This document shows, in pieces, positions 24,308 to 36,349 of a stretch of DNA of 64,000 nucleotides. Location: assembly GCA_963675135.1 (NCBI GenBank), contig OY776129.1, positions 76,725,348 through 76,789,347 of the forward strand, read 5' to 3'. Made by a program: the position numbers and the translations under genes. This DNA comes from Galeopsis tetrahit (Eukaryota > Streptophyta > Magnoliopsida > Lamiales > Lamiaceae). The notes below the pieces were generated by a model that did not search any database, was not told the origin of the DNA, and saw only the letters and a list, made by a program, of their open reading frames with translations. Each line of letters begins with the position of its first letter. Positions within the stretch are counted from its first letter, which is position 1.

Positions 24308-25407
24308 TTCCAATAACTATTAGGTTAGATTGCCCTGAATTTAGTGGATTACGATGATATATAGGAATGGAAGCTTCTGCAATTCTGTTCAATGCAAAGA
24401 GCGTCGTGCGGTCGTGCCGGAATGTGACGTCTCTCGACTCTCAAGTTTAATCCAATGACAGCGGGTGTCGCATTTCACTAATAACGCTTTTTTCTTGGAA
24501 TATGATGTTCCTACAATCGGCAAGAAATGAACAAATCTTGTGCTGGGCCATTAGTGGGCTGTATTCTATTATTGGGCCTGCGGGCCTGGACTTTTCCCTG
24601 AACCTAAGCCCATACTGTCCTTGTATAGTCGTATTAATGAAACAAACCAAATGAATTTAAATTTGTATTTACTATTTATGTGATGTATTATATCTTTCAA
24701 AATAAAATGGATATATGCGAAATAGAAATACCTCTTTTTTCACCTTTCTAATAAACACCAATGCTCTGTCAAAAAAATAAAAAATAAACACCAATGCTTA
24801 TATATTAAAAAAAGTCAAATAACAACAATGGGTGTCTATAAAAAACATACACATCAAAAAATACTCATTATGTACAGTGATATAGTTCATTTTGCCGATA
24901 CTTATTGGTGAAATTATACTGAATAAACGAGTTGGTTTACAGTAAAATATAATAAACGAGATATTTCGAAAACTTTAATATTACATAATATCCCTACTTA
25001 ATAAACTAAATCAACTCAAACTCATTACTAGCTAGTGTGGGATATGAACTCCAATCACTGCTGATGAGTATTAAACCTCTATTTTCTAGGATCTATGATT
25101 CTAAGTGTTGATGAACCTAAAAGAATATAAACTATTTAACCCCAAATTTGAGATCACGTAGAGGGAGGAATTAAAGGGCCACTTCCAGGAACAGATTTCC
25201 ATAACCTCTTTTGCCTTGATCAAGAGAAAAGTGTATCCATTCGTGTGTAATATGATTCATTCAGAAACCAGTGGTGAATCGAATTTTTGGCCCTGCTGCA
25301 TTACAGATATGTTTTAGAAATTTAAGACAATTATATATAAAGAAAAGATGGAGAAAAATCAGATGGAATTAGGACCAACCTGATGTTCTGTGTCAAGAGT
25401 ATGTAAA
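24308..25407. other. intergenic: TBL2 promoter side and KEULE 3' side
   Basis: This AT-rich stretch separates the 5' end of the WD40 gene and the 3' end of KEULE, both read leftwards. GGGCCTGCGGGCC-type GC motifs at 24570-24590 are likely promoter elements of the WD40 gene. No further gene is seen. Confidence 0.4.
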
Positions 25408-28400
25408 CTATACCGCCTCCTTTGTTGACAACAGCTTAAGTTTCTGCCAAACAACATTACACAATGAGCAGAGAGACCTAAACTATATACGAGAATGTAA
25501 TATAATTAAATCAAATACGAGAATGTACCGTAATATATAGAGGTGGATCATCAAGAGTAGTTGTACCAAGGACTACTTCCCTCCTTAGCTTTGCTGTAAG
25601 TTTATGGCAAACCCTAAGCTGAGCACAGAATAAAAAACTCAGTTATGTGCACGACTAAGTGTAGTGTAATAAAGCTGGAAAAAAATAAAATCAGATTTTT
25701 TACCTCGGATCTGGTTGCCCCACCAACCACAAATATAAACATGCGCTGTCCCATCTTCTTATAATCACTAGTGGCACTTCTCAAGACTGAATCACTGGAA
25801 ACCGTAGCAGGACAGAGAAAATAACTCTAATGCATGCATGTCTTATAATATAAAGTTCAAAATGCAATCAAATAAGAAGAAAAACAATGTAAATTACCTA
25901 GAATATCCATCATCAGAAGAGCGAGATTTGGCCCAGTTTGTAGTTCGTCTGGATCGCATGGAATGTGGGGCAGTAGTTGAACCCGCTTTAGCAGATGCCC
26001 CCTGTGAGCGGGCACTATTCCCACTGTCGGCAGGCGTACTAGTACTAGTATTCATGCACTGGTAATCCTCTTTTGCTAATTCTCTTTTGCCCAGCTGTTC
26101 AATTAACTCCTGTCAAAGTAATCAAAAGCCATTTGAATCAGTAGAGTATAATCATGGTAATTGTTTAGGCTCAACCAACATATGCATATGATATGATCAT
26201 AAGGCAAACCTCAAGCTTGGGATAAAACCGAAATAGTGCCCATGTCTCTTCCTCGTCGGCAGACCGATCTTTTCGGTCTGCGTTCTTTTTCTGTAAAACA
26301 AAATATTAGCAACATTCAGATCTTAATTCTATGCACATGCCTTGTATTCAGAGTAGTATAAATATTTACCTTTGCTGAATCAAACTTAAGTGAGAACGTC
26401 CCATGAGAAGTCTTTCTGGAATCTACTGCCTCAAGCAATTTCATGTTCTTCACAGTTTTCATGTCCGCGGGTGATAACTTTGCCAACTGAAGAATCATCA
26501 TAAATATCCCCATAAAATTCAGCAAGATGGGAATTAACTTATATATATTGTATATCTATAGTGCTCATAAATCTCAAGATGAGAAACCTGCATGAGTTTT
26601 AATGCTTTGTCACCCTCAAACTTTTCTGGATAGACGCAACCATAAATCATCAAAAGTCGCAACTTACTCTCGGAACTTGCATCCTGAATAATAAAGGCAT
26701 GATTACCATTAGAGGAAAATAGAAGCTGAACCCAAACTCAAAGAGCTATAGTTCATTCCTACATGAGTTGCATTAAAATATTACCGGCTTCGATCTCAAG
26801 AAGGTGATGACTTCCTTTGTTCCTGCATCGCCAAATACAAGATCTTGCTCCAGTTGTCCAAGCTCCCGTAAATCCATATCTCTGATAATATTATTGAGTT
26901 TCCCAGCAATCTGATGGAAAAAATGCATAAGATCAGCGACTTCTTAGCAAGTATATGGTTTTTTCTCTTCATAATATTTATCAGAAGTCAATTATTTAGC
27001 CATATAGTTGTTGCATATTCGATTACTCTCAATTATTGAGTCTAACATTTTACAACATTATGTATGCTCAGATTCATAACTAAATTGTTTGAGGGTTAGG
27101 GTGTTTCTCAGGTCACATGATATATACATTTAAGAAAAGATAAAATGCAATGATTTTCATTAGTATGAGTTGATAAACAACCGCAACATGAATGGAGAGC
27201 TTCTCCATCTGTTCATTATACTGTGGCAAAGCTTGAACCATTTTCTGCAGGTCTCTTGTGGACAACTCGGCACCATCTCTGCATAAAAGCAGAATATGAA
27301 AGTTAGAGATTGAGATGAAACAGAAATAACTACATGAAACGATTACAAAAAAAAAAAAAAGACAACTACAAAAATATACATTGTAGTCTAAAATGGAAGC
27401 ATACTGTGTTCAAGGAACACATTGTTGCAAGATATCTTAGTTATCATTCACCAACCTCTGTTGTAATTGAGCTGCTTTGTTTTTTGAAACAAAGTTTGTC
27501 ATCTTCTCGTGTAACCGTTCGCTAGCCTAAAGTTTTATATTGACAACATTAAGATGGAAAATATGAGTAATTGATAAAGACCATCTCATTAGACACTTTC
27601 AAGTGACTGTCAAGAAAGGATAATATATGAATGAGAAGACAACCTCTGCTATATGAGTATGCCTAAGCTCAAGCCACACAGGATCATGATCTTCCAAAAG
27701 GACTTCCTTTTTTTCAGGCTCGCCACCTGATTTGCTAGGAACCTTATATCCATTATATACCATCAGAAAAGTTCTCAAGACTCCAATAAAGTATTTAGAC
27801 AAAGAACATTTACCTCATGTATATACTTATTTCCTTCCAGCTCGAGCAGATCATGACACATAGCATCATATGTCCATTCATGAATGACAGGAGCAATCTG
27901 AAACGAAAATTTATCAAAATTCAGTAAGGAACTAAAAAAAAATATAAGACTGTTTCATTAAGTTACTAGATAGACTTAAAGAGACCTGATCAACTGATCT
28001 GTCCACTATAAGTAATTCACAAGTTTCTGCCGCTGGGAAGTTGGGAATGGAAGTTTTATAAGCTGCAATGTTGTTCCAGACTGCACCAGCAAGCTTCATG
28101 GGAATTAAATCCCGTAAACAGGAATCACCTGACTTGGGAGCTCTATACCTCACAAAAGGAAATTCCTGAAATTGAAAATTGTACATTGATACAGCCCAAA
28201 ATTGTGCCTGATTTTACATATCTAAATCTGGAAATCCAAAGAAAAAATAACCAAATACTGCATCTTTATAATGATTAATCTTTTTCTCCCAACTTAGACT
28301 CAAAAACATTTAAGGTCCGCATTGATATGTAGATCATGACACTTGTATTTCCATATCATTTGAAAATTAACTCCTTTAACACTTGCTGCTGCAATGGGAG

Positions 28401-31367
28401 GGGTAGATGGGTAAACAAGAGCCAATTGGATTAACACTCTTTTCTTTAATGCAAGTGGTAGATGGGTTTGAAGGAACAAGAAAAAAAAAAAAAAAGAAGA
28501 AGAAGAAGAAGATTATGTCCGATACCTTTAATGAAGCAAAAACAGTAGCAATTCTCATGGCCATTAAATTTAAACACCCATCAGATATGCGAGGATTTTC
28601 AGCACTATCTCCAAAGAGTTCTTCAAGTGCGCTTTCTTGATCAGTAATGAATGCCTGGTATTGTTGTAATTGCCTCAATAATATAGTCGAAAACTGATCC
28701 TCATTATGTTCCAATTTGCAAAATGAACTTAATTGAAATAAATAAAGCAAGACGTCTTAAGAGTTACCTGAGTATCTATGCAGAAGTACTCCAAATTCAT
28801 CTGCAAATACCAAAGGTCAATAGATCACTAAAGAATTTGCTAGATGTTTTGCAATATATTCAAATTATTTAATGAGAAAAGCCAGCATGATGTTTACCTC
28901 TCTTAATGCACCAATACGTGGTAAAACACTCATATCATTCTTGATACGAGATACTAGGTCTTTTGGTACAGGTGAACTGAAGTAAACATATGCTCTATAT
29001 CAAGGCAAGAAGGAAGCTGTCAGACTTCATACATCAATATAGGCAGCAGAAAATATTTTGGGGATACAAAACCTCTTACATACTTCCTGTATAATGGTTC
29101 TCTTCCTGACATGTCAGACAAGAACATGACGAGGCTGGCAAAGACAGAAAAATGATAATCAGCCCTAGATTCTTACTAGTCATCGTATAAAAAATATGCT
29201 TATTTAAATGATCTAAGTATCCATCTGAGAGTGAGAGAGAGAGAGAGAGAGAGAAATAATGAAATACAAACTGCTGAACAAGCATTCTCTTATGATACAC
29301 GTGTATTATCTACTTACAACTTGCTTTTCCTTCAATTAAATTACATCCTGAAATATATAAAAATAATGAAGATAGGCAATACTTTTCCTTGGAAGGTTGA
29401 ATGAAATATATTGCATCCATTGAAGGCAGAGGCTCTCTCCTTCTAAACAGGTCTTCCACCACTACAGAAAATGAAAATAAATATAATAACATTATAATGC
29501 TAAAAACTCATTCAAAACGCCTGAAACAGTGCTGTTGAATAACTAATATATGGAATGACTTAATTACACTGACTCTAACCCTAGTAAACAAAGACTGTGT
29601 CAGTGTGAATAGCTCAGAAGACCTCTGCAATAAAATCAAGAGCAATTTTCTTGTGTTAATTCTCCACATTTTAAATGCCTTAATAATATGAGAGGATTCC
29701 CACTGGTGCTATACATGACATCAAAGGTAGTAAAAAAAAGTTGATTTGTTAAAAGCAACATATCTGCTGATATGCAACATAATTTACACGCTTACATGAA
29801 ACTCCTTGGTCTGTGATATCGGCCATTTTGCATGAATGCGACATCACTTTTACTGTAACTTTGTCCATGATGAGTACCTGTATATAATCATGTACCATTA
29901 TAACTTTGAACACCAAGCCCTGTTTCTCTAACTGACAGCACAGGTTCAAAAAATATATATCAAGGAAAGTACACCTTTTTCATTTTAACAAAAAGGGCCC
30001 ATCTATAACTTCATGCATGCCACAAAGATATACAATACAAACCCACCCATCCCTCACCCCCCAACCAAAAGAAAGCTAGGAAATCTTCATGCAACAATTT
30101 TCTTTAGAATTGGGAACAAAAATTGCCTGTAAAATTTACTTATATGCTAGTACAAAAGTTATATTGATGTAGGGATCAAAGAAATATTATATGCAGCATG
30201 AGTGGCTAAGGCACAAGAATTCTATTTCGGTGCATTACCCTTTAGAGTAAAACTCTATAAATAGGCTTAAAAATACTAGCTCGTAAACTTTAATTTTCTA
30301 ATTATATTGGTCTGAGCTTTAAATAAAGATTGAAGAAACTAATAGTGTGTGTCACTTTCCTTATTTGTATGTCCACCAAAAGTGTGTTCATTTTCTTTTA
30401 TGGAAACAATCACATTATTTTTACCCCACAACATCATTACTTTATCCACTTTATTTATTTTTTCTTAAAACTTGTGTCCAAAAGTTTGTGCACACTTTGG
30501 TGGGCAGAGGGAGTAATATGAACGTTGTGTGTTCTTAAACCCTCTTCCAGGAACAAGTGATTACAATCCTTTGTATACAAATATCTTAGTGAGCAAAATT
30601 GATGAAAGGCTATTAAAGCAAGAGCCAACTCTAGATAGAGTAGTTAATGAATTTCAGTGTAACAAAGTCTCGCAGGTTTTCATCAAATAACAAATAATGT
30701 GTAGTGAGATAAAATACCTTCCATGATGATCTTGAATCTGACGGTTTCGAACTTTGTAGCATTTCAAACAATAATCCTGAAAGATAATTCCACCAAAATA
30801 ATCAATTTTTACATACTACGCATTCTAATGTAATCTGAAGCCAGTGTTCACTATGCACATGGTAACACTAACATGGAGATTGGGTGCAATTTACAGTAAA
30901 CTGTAAAATTGGCAAATAACATACCGTAATCTATAAATTCGTGGATTTTAAGTTTTTCTCATCATGACGTAAAATCATTCTCTCGCTACTCTTAGTTAGA
31001 AACAGATCTTTAAAATCCAAAAACTGAGGAAATGCATAATACCATTTAACAGTCACTGGTCGTTCAGTATATTAAATTCCCCAAAAATACCTATCCCTGG
31101 CTAGCAAATTAAAATTCATCGTATTCTCTCAATTGATCTCTTCTTCGAAACATCAGTAATAATAAATTCTCACACCAGAGCTACTCTAACAAATCACATA
31201 TAAATCACTAGACAAAAACGCCGAGAGGGAAAATAAATCGACATAATATAATAACCTAACGCAAAGTAATGAAATCAAAGTGATCGGAGCTTACGATCGC
31301 GGCTGACTTGCCGCAATGTCTTGTACTCTCCGCTGTGGGAGGAGGTCTCTGAATCCGATAACGACAT
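25408..31367 (-). CDS. KEU: KEULE, Sec1/Munc18 SNARE-interacting protein
   Basis: Twenty-one exons join in frame to 660 residues, against 666 for Arabidopsis KEULE. From the 5' end: 31295-31367, 30718-30776, 29796-29877, 29383-29461, 29084-29134, 28898-28994, 28768-28800, 28526-28654, 27986-28165, 27814-27897, 27644-27742, 27456-27526, 27182-27278, 26785-26910, 26588-26683, 26370-26486, 26210-26290, 25898-26109, 25704-25794, 25529-25618, 25408-25443. The Sec1 fold fills the protein: WKVLIMDKVTVKVMSHSCKM, MDAIYFIQPS, LLIVDRSVDQIAPVIHEWTY, DPVWLELRHTHIAE, FIFVVGGATRSELR. Sec1/Munc18 proteins bind syntaxins. KEULE works with KNOLLE and other Qa-SNAREs at the cell plate and plasma membrane. A Ser/Thr-rich insert near residues 540-600 precedes the last conserved block. 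There is no membrane segment, as in the family. Confidence 0.97.
29231..29255. repeat. (GA)n microsatellite in KEULE intron 4
   Basis: A short uninterrupted GA dinucleotide run lies within an intron. It is of interest only as a variable marker. Confidence 0.8.
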
Positions 31368-32304
31368 TTTCCGGCGCCAGAATTTGATAAATGTAATTCA
31401 ACGAAATTGTTGTCTTAAACATTAGGGAAAAAGAATGGAAGTGAAATTGAGAGGGAGGGAAAGGAGAGAGAGAGCTGGAAGTGGCGGTGAGTTTTTGAAG
31501 GGAGATGGTCGTTAATTTGTGGGGGCGCATAATTTGCGCCAACGTACACTATTATTTACATTTCGTTTCCCTCCACAATATTATGTCATATTTCTATTTA
31601 CACCCACTAAACTATCCATATTCCTTTTGTTTCACCTATAATTTACATAATTACTTGCAAATTCCAAGTTTTGGTATGTACATTTTTTTTTTTGGTATGC
31701 TTTATTATATACAAAAATCAAATAATAGTTATAAGAAAAATACTTATAACTAACTTATTTTAATTATCAATAAATTAATAGTGTAGCTCAATTCATATGA
31801 AAAAACATCATCAAATTTATTGTGGAAGACAATAAAGTCATTAAATTTAATGATAAATAATAACAACAAATTGTAAATACTATGAAAAATAAATAAAACC
31901 GCTTATAAACTTCTCATTTTGTCATTTTAATCGGAAAACTTATAAACGGACGGAGTATTAAATTTGAGCATTGGAAAACTTATAATCATAAAATTTATAA
32001 ACCGTTTATAAACTTTTCATTTTACCATATATTTTAATCGAAAATCTTATAGTCATGAAACTTATAGACGGAAACTTATAATCACGAAACTTATAGACGA
32101 GCGGAGTATTAAATTCAGTGATTTCACAACCGGACTGACCAGTTCAATCGTGAACCGGTCCGAAAAACATCTAAAAACCGTTTTTGGGGTTCGACCGGTC
32201 TGACCGATTCCTTTTTTTTTTTCTTTTTTATTATATGAAATTAGTTGCACATGCCCTTTTTATAATGTATAATGTTATCCTCCCATGTCACTACTACTTT
32301 TATA
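31368..32304. other. KEULE promoter region and AT-rich intergenic DNA
   Basis: 31368 to about 31480 is the probable KEULE leader, with a GAGAGAGAG-rich segment. Beyond it the sequence is AT-rich. 31900-32110 contains three decayed copies of a Stowaway-type end (ACGGAGTATTAAAT), and 32120-32210 a CCGGT/GACCGG-rich segment. No gene is seen. Confidence 0.45.
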
Positions 32305-33141
32305 CTCCCTCCGTCCGTGTGATTGATAAAAGGTGAGAAATAGAGAGAAAATGTAAGATACAAAAAATTAGGGTTATAAACTAATAAGGTCATTTCACTA
32401 CTAGTTTTTTCTAATAAAACCTACACCATAAATTATTGTCTAATAGAGTCAAAATTTGAATTTTTTGTCAATTATGCCCTTCCACCATATTTTGAAATTT
32501 TGAATTTATAAAATACACAATTATTAGTCAACTAAACATCCAATCAATTATTAAATGCAATTTTTCGAATTCCCGAAAATCTATTACTTTCTAAAATTTA
32601 AAAACTTTCCTAAAAGGTAGGTCTCTCCATTTATTTCGTTAAGTTAAGGGATTCTGAAAATCTGCATTTCAACCCACGTATATGCAGTGTCGAATGCATA
32701 TTCATATGCACTTGTAACCTTTTAATTATAGAACCACGTAAACTATCAGAAGTTAATGCACATGTAGGATATGTGTCAATGCAGTATTTAGTGCATGTGC
32801 ATACTATCAAAATATGATGATTATATTGCATATCACGTTATGCATAATGCATTCGATTGAAATATGATAACTATTTTGCATAACACTTATGCATAATTCA
32901 ATTGAAAAAATCAAAATCAAAAATAGTATCCATTTTGAGGCACTGGACTGTTCAAAAAATAACTGCTATATTAATTTGAACATAAATATGCATTGCAGAA
33001 GTAACAAGCAAGAATATCTGCTTTCATTCATTCAAGAATGGATTTACATAATGATAGCAAAATGTAACTCAAATTTCCATCAAAATACTTCCAACTTTTT
33101 TTGGCAGATATTGGTTTATTCTTCTTCAGCAACACACACTC

Positions 33142-33547
33142 TTAGAAATTAGGACCAGCGACAAAAATTTCACCGGTCAACTTGTCATCCTTGCCGATCT
33201 TGTGAGCAACAAAATCCTTGAAAGTTGTTCTTGAAAAGCCCTCCCAAACGCAGGAGTGTCTCCTTGTAGGGCTTTTTATCTGACCACTGCATTCACAAAT
33301 GCACACGGTTGATTGCTAAACAAGAATATCAACAGAAAAATATAACAAAATATATTAGACTGGGCTTCGAAAACTCACAGTGTTCATCGGCTCCAATATA
33401 TCTGATGGCACACCTTCAACCTCAGTCGGGATCTCAAGCCTGAACACCTCTGTTTTCTTATAACTTGCCTTTAACAGGCTGCCTGAGTGAATTGCATCGA
33501 TTATTTTACGGGTGTACGCTAATTTGATACGATTTCTCGAACCATAT
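33142..33547 (-). pseudogene. ATP-dependent PEP carboxykinase fragment (C-terminus)
   Basis: Two exons, 33379-33547 and 33142-33286, encode the end of PEP carboxykinase (ATP): RIKLAYTRKIIDAIHSGSLL, KTEVFRLEIPTEVEGVPSDI, LEPMNT, then WSDKKPYKETLLRLGGLFKN. One extra base near 33220 shifts the frame. The true C-terminus, ending IFVAGPNF-stop, continues in the next frame. The catalytic and nucleotide-binding parts are absent, so this is a captured, inactive fragment. Confidence 0.9.
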
Positions 33548-33596
33548 CTGCAGAAAATGATAACAATAATAATAACTATCAACTACATCAACAAAC

Positions 33597-34359
33597 CTAT
33601 TTTGAATGTCTGGAGGAAGCCCCAAAAGTCGGTTGAGGAAACGCCCAACATCATGCATGTCTGAATCAACTATGCGACCAGTTATTTTCCCCTGTTCCTT
33701 CCCATTACCTAAAGAAGAGTATCAAGAAACAAGAGATATATCATCCAAACTGTAGTTGAAATTTCAATAAAGTTCATGAAATCACAGAATAAAGATGACA
33801 CTCTATAGATGCAAATTCAGACAAAGAACAAGAGTTCAAAAATAAATATGCCAAGATAGCAAAGCTATTACCAAGAACTGAATCTCTAATTATCCCAACA
33901 GATACGAGAGCAGCTTTTCCCTTGAATATGAAGTCTTCTATTGTCTCAGGTTTTTCAGATGAACAGCCTGGTGGAACAATGGGCAAAGCTTCCTAATAAT
34001 TCAAAATAAATATCATAATAAGTACTTCAAAATATAAAAGACTGATAGTTTCAAATAATATGAGAATGTCTTTCAGATTAGCACCTGTTCCATGATTCCC
34101 CTGTACAACATCACCAAGGCCCTCTTTCCATATGCACTATCATAATTATAAGCACTGAGAGATGGTCCAGCCCTGCATTATGCAATTCTCTTAAGCCTTC
34201 TATTGCAAGCGAATAAGGTAATAAATTACTAAGAATAACTTATTCATACACAATCAACATTACCTGCGGTCCCCCTGTGTTAAAGCTCCGAGAGATTCAA
34301 GTCTCTTGGCAACAATGGATGCAAACCTTCGTTCACCACCAAGATTTGAGAAAAGCAGC
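33597..34359 (-). pseudogene. strawberry notch / FORGETTER1-like gene fragment
   Basis: Four exons (34264-34359, 34085-34172, 33872-33992, 33597-33708) with good splice sites encode NLGGERRFASIVAKRLESLG, ALTQGDRR, YNYDSAYGKRALVMLYRGIM, LPIVPPGCSSEKPETIEDFI, GKAALVSVGIIRDSVLG and DSDMHDVGRFLNRLLGLPPD. This is a C-terminal stretch of plant strawberry notch helicase-like proteins (FORGETTER1, a chromatin factor in heat memory). The upstream helicase exons and the true end are missing. The last exon ends with a splice donor 49 bp before a PEP carboxykinase exon, so a chimeric transcript is possible. Confidence 0.88.
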
Positions 34360-34439
34360 CTGAAAGGAATAATTAAATCATTTACTTTTCATCATCAGAA
34401 TCAGATCTGCTTCATATCATAATATGTGGACTGTAATAC

Positions 34440-34890
34440 AGTTGGCAATCAATTTCCGTTTATAATTCAAGGTTCCATTCGGCGGCCAATAGATCGGCGC
34501 ATCGGAGTCGAGGGGGTTGCAGATCGGCGGCTGCTTCGTCTTCGACGGCCAGGCGGCGGTGGCGACGAGGCTTTCTTCTTCGGCCACTTCGTCTTCTCCG
34601 GTCAGTGCGGCGGCAAAGCAACGGCGATAGTCAAGGTGCTGCTTCGTCTTGGTTTGGGAGGCGACGGTCGTGTTGGTGGGCGGCGGCCATGGTTCAGCGT
34701 CGAAATCGAGGGGGCGGTTGCAAGAGAGGGAGGCGGTGGGAAAATGGGGCAGCGGCAGAGAGGATGTTGGTCGTGTTGGTGGGCGGCGGCCATGGTTCAG
34801 CGTCGAAATCGAGGGCGGCGGTTGCAAGAGAGGGAGGCGGTGGGAAAAGGGGCGGCGGTAGAGAGGATGTTGGGGAGGGGCTAGGGTTTT
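34440..34890. repeat. GC-rich segment with internal duplication in the Pack-MULE
   Basis: This is far richer in GC than its surroundings. A unit containing GGTGGGCGGCGGCCATGG and GTTCAGCGTCGAAATCGAG occurs at about 34674-34735 and again at about 34777-34838. It lies upstream of the captured exons in their reading direction and could supply a first exon or promoter. The minus strand is open for 136 codons, but the protein is low-complexity and unrecognised. I regard it as a third captured fragment of unknown origin. Confidence 0.5.
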
Positions 34891-35102
34891 AATTTTGGTT
34901 TTTTGGTGAACGTGGAGAATGAATTAAATGAGTATAGGATTCTTATTTATTTATATAAGGGTATTCTTGTATTTTTAACTCTATTTTGACTCTATTAGAA
35001 AAGTAGAAAAGTATACATATTGGTGGACTTATTAGGCAATAGTCTCAAAAAATTAAAATTAAAAGTATTTACCAAAAAGAGTATGAGAAGGGGACAGAGG
35101 AT

Positions 35103-35482
35103 TATAATATTTTTTTTCTCATACTTCTTTTACTCTTTCAATGTGGGACATAATGAAGTTCATATTTATAATATTTTCCTATAATTTTTTTCCACCCTTT
35201 TTTCCCACCTTTATTTGATGTGGGACATAATGAAGTTCACATTTATAATGTTTTCCTTATGTTTATTTGTATAACATTACTACTTTTATAATATTTAACA
35301 CTTCGATGTGGGATGAAATTTTATATATTTGTTTGCTTGCTCTCATATTTCTTTTAGTTTTTACTAGATGTGGGACATAAATCTCATATATTTATTTTGT
35401 CATTCTTATTTTGTTAATAACTTTTTTACACTTGGATTAAAATTATTAATAATGAATTCCTTTATTTCAAATATATATACTA
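35103..35482. repeat. AT-rich stretch with four GATGTGGGAC-type repeats
   Basis: The motif occurs at about 35141, 35217, 35304 and 35367, 63-87 bp apart, the first two followed by ACATAATGAAGTTCA. Its complement matches the plant snRNA upstream element RTCCCACATCG, but no snRNA or correctly spaced TATA box follows these copies. Confidence 0.6.
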
Positions 35483-35698
35483 CCTCCGTCTCTGAAAAGT
35501 TTGCATAGTCACTCTCACGATATACATATATTTACTCTTCATACAATATTTTTTTGGGTCCATCATACACTCAATCAAATTACTTTATTTACTTTATATA
35601 TATAAACGTTTACAAAATTGCCTTTAAGACTTTAATTATTACACTTTTTCCTTAAACTTCGTTCCATCAAATGCAAACTTTTCAGAGACGGAGAAAGG
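35483..35698. mobile_element. Stowaway-like MITE
   Basis: CTCCGTCTCTGAAAAGTTTG at the left is matched by its exact complement at 35672-35693, and a TA precedes the left end. The interior is AT-rich and non-coding. The right border is uncertain by a few bases because a second MITE follows directly. Confidence 0.75.
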
Positions 35699-35704
35699 GA
35701 TTAT

Positions 35705-35835
35705 CCCTCCGTCCCACAACTGTTTGCACACTTACCTTATTTCTGCGTCCCATAATTGTTTGCACACCTATAAAAGCAAACTATCTCATAAACCCCACCC
35801 TCACACAAAATGCCACAAAACTGGGACGGAAGGAG
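35705..35835. mobile_element. short Stowaway-like MITE
   Basis: The left end CCTCCGTCCCACAACTGTTT is mirrored by CAAAACTGGGACGGAAGGAG at the right, followed by TA. It is about 130 bp and non-coding, with an internal repeat of the GTCCCA-AACTGTTTGCACAC word. Confidence 0.75.
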
Positions 35836-36166
35836 TATTTCAATAATAATCTAAACAAAAAAAATATATCAAATAATTAAATTTGAACATCATGAAACTT
35901 ATAGATTAAAATTTGAGTAAATAAATTAAGAAATTGGAGTACAATAAAAGATTTATTTAGTTAATAATGAATTCCTTTATTTCAAAAATATATATACATA
36001 TATATACGGAGTATATTATTTCAATAATATTCTAAACAAAAAAAATACATCAAATAATTAAATTTGAATATAATGAAACTTATAGATTAAAAATATTTAG
36101 AATAAAAAATTGAGTAAATCAATTAAGAAATTGAAGTACAAGAAAAGATTTATTTAGAATTGTGGG

Positions 36167-36324
36167 TATTGGGAGGCCCGCTCTAGCGAGTTCTGCAAAG
36201 TAAGCAGCGTCAACGCTGAGCCAGCCTATAAACCCTTCAAAAATTAGTGCACCACTTATTCAGGGGATGCGGTGGCCGGTTCTCACCGTCCACTTTGTTT
36301 TCCTTACTCATTAGTTTAAGGCAA
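36167..36324 (-). ncRNA. U12: U12 small nuclear RNA (minor spliceosome)
   Basis: Read on the minus strand, the transcript begins TGCCTTAAACTAATGAGTAA then GGAAAACAAAG, nearly the universal 5' end of U12 snRNA. It includes the GTAAGGA that pairs with the U12-type branch site. An Sm-binding site AATTTTTGA follows about 90 nt later, then hairpins (for example CAGCG-TTGA-CGCTG), TACTTTGCAGA and a final GC-rich stem ending near 36167. An upstream element and TATA box are correctly placed (next entry). The 5' end is set at 36324 by the TATA spacing and the family start; the first base appears to be T, not A. The 3' end is uncertain by about 10 nt. U12 acts in the minor spliceosome with U11, U4atac, U6atac and U5. 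Confidence 0.9.
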
Positions 36325-36349
36325 GTTTTACAGTCATCTCATCCACTTA

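Larger units (their letters stand above)
32371..35046. mobile_element. Pack-MULE (non-autonomous Mutator-like element) carrying host gene fragments
   Basis: The element is flanked by an exact 9-bp direct repeat AAAAAATTA (32362-32370, 35047-35055), the duplication length typical of MULEs. Its ends form a degenerate inverted repeat of about 95-115 bp: CTAATAAG near each tip and an identical CTAATAGAGTCAAAAT block at 32440-32455 and, inverted, 34983-34998. No transposase is present. Inside are exon-intron fragments of a strawberry-notch gene and of ATP-PEP carboxykinase, in the same orientation, plus a GC-rich segment. The target repeat is A/T-rich and could be chance on its own, but the split MITE around it supports the borders. 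Confidence 0.8.
32305..35102. mobile_element. Stowaway-type MITE split by a Pack-MULE
   Basis: The left end CTCCCTCCGTCCGTGTG starts at 32305 after a TA. The matching right end, ending GGGACAGAGGAT then TA, is at 35091-35104. The two halves (32305-32370 and 35056-35102) reunite into a MITE of about 113 bp, resembling the intact copy at 47123 in its subterminal sequence, once the 2676-bp insertion and its target duplication are removed. Confidence 0.7.

Noticed and set aside
34426..34892. Long open frames on both strands in the Pack-MULE GC-rich segment
   Set aside because: GC-rich sequence lacks stops by chance; products are low-complexity, duplicated and unrecognised, so no CDS was called.
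35304..35314. Second snRNA gene suggested by an exact USE match
   Set aside because: The TATA-like sequence follows after only about 13 bp and no snRNA sequence is found downstream.
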